From NCBI GenBank assembly GCA_002304505.1, contig NCEH01000058.1, positions 1 to 36,560 of the forward strand: 36,560 nucleotides of DNA. The letters run 5' to 3'. The translations under genes were made by a program, and so were the position numbers. Under the pieces are notes generated by a model. The model was not told the origin of the DNA and did not search any database. It was given only the letters and a program-made list of their open reading frames with translations. This document shows, in pieces, positions 34,437-36,560 of the stretch; within the stretch, counting starts at the first letter, position 1, and every line of letters begins with the position of its first letter. This DNA comes from Rhizobiales bacterium 32-66-11. GTDB taxonomy: Bacteria; Pseudomonadota; Alphaproteobacteria; Rhizobiales; Xanthobacteraceae.

Positions 34437-34476
34437 TCTTGATTGCGCCGTGAACTGACCTATTTTACAATCCGAC

Positions 34477-34506
34477 TTGGCGATAATCGTTATATCATAC
34501 GATTAT
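34477..34506 (+). promoter_or_regulatory. Candidate cys promoter overlapped by an inverted repeat
   Basis: A sigma-70-like TTGGCG (34477-34482) and GATTAT (34501-34506) are 18 bases apart. The inverted repeat ATAATCGT-N8-ACGATTAT (34483-34490 / 34499-34506) fills the spacer and covers the -10, the usual layout of a repressor site. The translation start is 54 bases downstream. Confidence 0.5.
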
Positions 34507-34559
34507 TTTTTGTTATTTAGGCGCATCCCGCGCCTGACAAGGACGACCGGACAGGGACC

Positions 34560-34874
34560 ATGACCTCCCCGCTACAGCAGAAGCTGAAGATCCACGGCCC
34601 GACGGTCGTCACCGCCAACCGCCTGTCGGATGGCGTCTCCGTGTGGCTGACGCCGACCCATGACTGGTCCGAGCAGATCGCCGACGCGGCGGTGGCCACC
34701 ACCTCCGAGCAGGCGTTGGCCTTGCTGAACACGGCCCATGGCGATGAGAACCGCGCGGTGGGCGCCTATGCCGCCGCCGCCACGCTCGGCGCCGACGGCA
34801 AGCCCGCGCCGGTCAACCTGCGCGAGCGCATCCGCGTCAACGGCCCCACAGTCTCCCTGGACCGCGCCGCCTGA
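34560..34874 (+). CDS. DUF2849 protein of the sulfite reductase operon
   Basis: A 104-residue soluble protein with the family pattern KIHGPTVVTANRLSDGVSVWL ... VNLRERIRVNGPTVSL. In alphaproteobacteria DUF2849 is found almost always just before the sulfite/nitrite reductase hemoprotein gene, as here (23-base gap), so a role in assimilatory sulfite reduction is inferred; the activity is unknown. AGGGA lies upstream of the ATG. The N- and C-terminal ends contain similar phrases (KIHGPTVV, RVNGPTVS), perhaps an internal duplication. Confidence 0.9.
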   Translation: MTSPLQQKLKIHGPTVVTANRLSDGVSVWLTPTHDWSEQIADAAVATTSEQALALLNTAHGDENRAVGAYAAAATLGADGKPAPVNLRERIRVNGPTVSLDRAA

Positions 34875-34897
34875 GCGCCCCGCACCGGATCGATACG

Positions 34898-36553
34898 ATG
34901 TATGTCTATGACGAGTTCGACCGTACTTTCCTCCAGGAGCGGGTCCGCGAGTTTCGCGACCAGGTCGAGCGCCGCCTCAGCGGCGAGCTGAACGAGGAAG
35001 AGTTCAAGCCGCTCCGGTTGATGAACGGCGTCTATCTGCAATTGCACGCTTATATGCTGCGGATTGCGATCCCCTACGGCACCCTCTCGGCTCCGCAGAT
35101 GCGCGCGCTCGCCCATGTGGCGCGCCGCTATGACCGCGGCTATGGACATTTCACCACCCGGCAGAACATCCAGTTCAACTGGATCAAGCTCGCCGAACTG
35201 CCGGACGCCATGGACGACCTCGCCAAGGCCGGCATGCATGGGCTCCAGACCTCGGGCAATTGCATCCGCAACACCACCACCGACCAATGGGCCGGCGCCA
35301 CGCCGGAGGAGATCGAGGACCCGCGCCTCTATGCGGAAATCATCCGCCAATGGTCCACGTTGCACCCCGAATTCACCTATCTGCCGCGCAAGTTCAAGAT
35401 CGCCATCACCGCCGCCAAGCACGACCGCGCCGCGATCCGCGTGCACGACATCGGCCTGCGCCTGCATAAGAAGGATGGGGAAACCGGCTTCGAGGTGATC
35501 GTCGGCGGCGGGCTCGGGCGAACCCCCTTCATCGGCAAGACCGTGCGCGAATTCCTGCCCAAGCGCGATCTGCTCTCCTATCTGGAGGCGATCCTGCGCA
35601 CCTATAATTCCGGCGGCCGGCGCGACAATATCTACAAGGCGCGCATCAAGATCCAGGTGCATGAAATCGGCACCGAGGAATTCACCCGCCGGGTGGAAGA
35701 GGAGTGGGCGCAGATCAAGGACGGCGCCCTGGCGCTGGACGATGCGGCGATCGAGACCATCCGCGCCCATTTCCAGACCCCGGATTTCGAAATCCTGCCC
35801 GAACAGTCGCCGGAACTCGCCGAAGCCCTGGCGAAAGATCGCGAATTTGCCCGGTGGCACGCGAATTCCGTGAATGTCCACAAGGTGGCGGGCCACGCCA
35901 TCGTCACCATTTCGCTGAAACCCGTGGGCAAGCCGCCGGGCGATGCCACCGCCGAGCAGATGGACGCCATCGCTGATCTTTCAGAGCGTTACGGCTATGG
36001 CGAGATCCGCGTCGCCCACGAGCAGAACCTGACCTTGCCCCATGTGCGGCAGAAGGACCTCTACGCCTTGTGGCAGCAGCTTTCCGCCCATGGCCTCGCG
36101 ACCCCGAACGTCGGCCTCGTGACCGACATCATCGCCTGCCCGGGCCTGGATTATTGCGCGCTCGCCAATACTCGGTCGATCCCACTCGCCCAGCGCATCA
36201 CCGAGCGGTTCGCGGACAATGACCGCATCGCCGACGTGGGGCGCATGCACATCAATATTTCCGGCTGCATCAATGCCTGCGGCCACCACCATGTGGGCCA
36301 TATCGGCATCCTTGGGGTGGAGAAGAAAGACCAGGAATTCTACCAGATCACCTTGGGCGGAAAGGCCAATCACAAGGCCCGCCTGGGCGAGCTGCTGGGG
36401 CCTGCGGTCTCCGAGACCGAGGTGGTCGATGTGGTGGAACGCATCGTCGATACCTATCTCGCACTGCGCCACGACAAATCCGAAAGCTTCATCTCCGTGG
36501 TCCAGCGCCTCGGCATCGAGCCCTTCAAGGAGCGCGCCTATGTCGCTGGTTAA
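34898..36553 (+). CDS. cysI: Siroheme/4Fe-4S sulfite (nitrite/sulfite) reductase
   Basis: Six-electron reduction of sulfite to sulfide in cysteine biosynthesis; cytoplasmic. 551 residues, ferredoxin-type size. It has two nitrite/sulfite reductase half-domains: the siroheme-contact region HFTTRQNIQFNWIKL and LQTSGNCIRNTTTDQ in the first half, and in the second the cluster/siroheme cysteines Cys414 and Cys420 (CPGLDYC) and Cys457 and Cys461 (CINAC), i.e. CX5C...CX3C. Nitrite reductase is a possible alternative, but the DUF2849/DUF934 neighbours argue for sulfite. The stop overlaps the next gene's start by 14 bases, which indicates translational coupling. Confidence 0.95.
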   Translation: MYVYDEFDRTFLQERVREFRDQVERRLSGELNEEEFKPLRLMNGVYLQLHAYMLRIAIPYGTLSAPQMRALAHVARRYDRGYGHFTTRQNIQFNWIKLAELPDAMDDLAKAGMHGLQTSGNCIRNTTTDQWAGATPEEIEDPRLYAEIIRQWSTLHPEFTYLPRKFKIAITAAKHDRAAIRVHDIGLRLHKKDGETGFEVIVGGGLGRTPFIGKTVREFLPKRDLLSYLEAILRTYNSGGRRDNIYKARIKIQVHEIGTEEFTRRVEEEWAQIKDGALALDDAAIETIRAHFQTPDFEILPEQSPELAEALAKDREFARWHANSVNVHKVAGHAIVTISLKPVGKPPGDATAEQMDAIADLSERYGYGEIRVAHEQNLTLPHVRQKDLYALWQQLSAHGLATPNVGLVTDIIACPGLDYCALANTRSIPLAQRITERFADNDRIADVGRMHINISGCINACGHHHVGHIGILGVEKKDQEFYQITLGGKANHKARLGELLGPAVSETEVVDVVERIVDTYLALRHDKSESFISVVQRLGIEPFKERAYVAG

Positions 36554-36560
36554 GAACGGC
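36540..36560 (+). CDS. DUF934 protein, first 7 codons only
   Basis: The ATG at 36540, with AAGGAG 9 bases upstream, opens a frame MSLVKNG that leaves the window. DUF934 proteins of this operon begin the same way (M-x-L-V-K-x-G), and the gene normally follows cysI. It overlaps the end of cysI. The identification rests on seven residues plus context. Confidence 0.6.

Overview
The window looks like a high-GC alphaproteobacterial chromosome, most probably Hyphomicrobiales (Rhizobiales), perhaps near Xanthobacteraceae/Bradyrhizobiaceae. The reasons are the block aspS - rnd - ppx - ppk - hdaA - AI-2E permease - CDP-alcohol phosphotransferase, a DUF2849 - cysI - DUF934 sulfur operon, an Omp19-type lipoprotein, a MaeB malic enzyme carrying a phosphotransacetylase-like half, and a FixK/FNR-like box. 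I infer the taxonomy from families and gene order, not from a search.

Layout. 1-860: the 3' end of rpoD, a bidirectional terminator and an unlisted 35-residue membrane protein behind a FixK/FNR-like box. 979-2364: a glutamine-synthetase-family ligase. 2604-5750: a three-gene signalling operon (CHASE3 histidine kinase with a TTG start, REC-only regulator, REC-HisKA_2 kinase). 5770-7426: a rhodanese and the chromate transporter ChrA. 7427-7863: a 437-bp gap ending in a strong terminator, possibly a small RNA or attenuator ahead of meaB. 8867-12607: a SleB-type wall hydrolase and convergent maeB, separated by a 118-bp inverted-repeat element. 12765-19168: a large exported protein of unknown function, aspS, and a membrane GGDEF-EAL protein.

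19226-27424 is the conserved housekeeping block, with two departures. A lower-GC SAM methyltransferase sits between rnd and ppx. Both ppk and ppx carry small frame-breaking deletions. The one in ppk removes its stop from the frame and leaves one continuous ORF in which nearly complete PPK is joined to the first ~205 residues of PPX; the second deletion then breaks PPX. This is the most unusual thing in the window. It may be real operon decay or fusion, or a sequence error, and needs read-level confirmation.

27508-34248: an SDR oxidoreductase, an Omp19/Inh-like lipoprotein, a small membrane protein with a good promoter, an enoyl-CoA hydratase/isomerase-family protein without the usual hydratase glutamates, a nitronate monooxygenase, and an old-yellow-enzyme/quinone-oxidoreductase pair divergent from an ArsR-type regulator with a clear two-site operator. 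34249-36560: a palindrome-rich regulatory region followed by the sulfite reductase operon, which runs off the end. Apart from the ppk-ppx locus and several candidate regulatory elements, I see ordinary chromosomal genes: no phage, insertion sequence, CRISPR, tRNA or rRNA.
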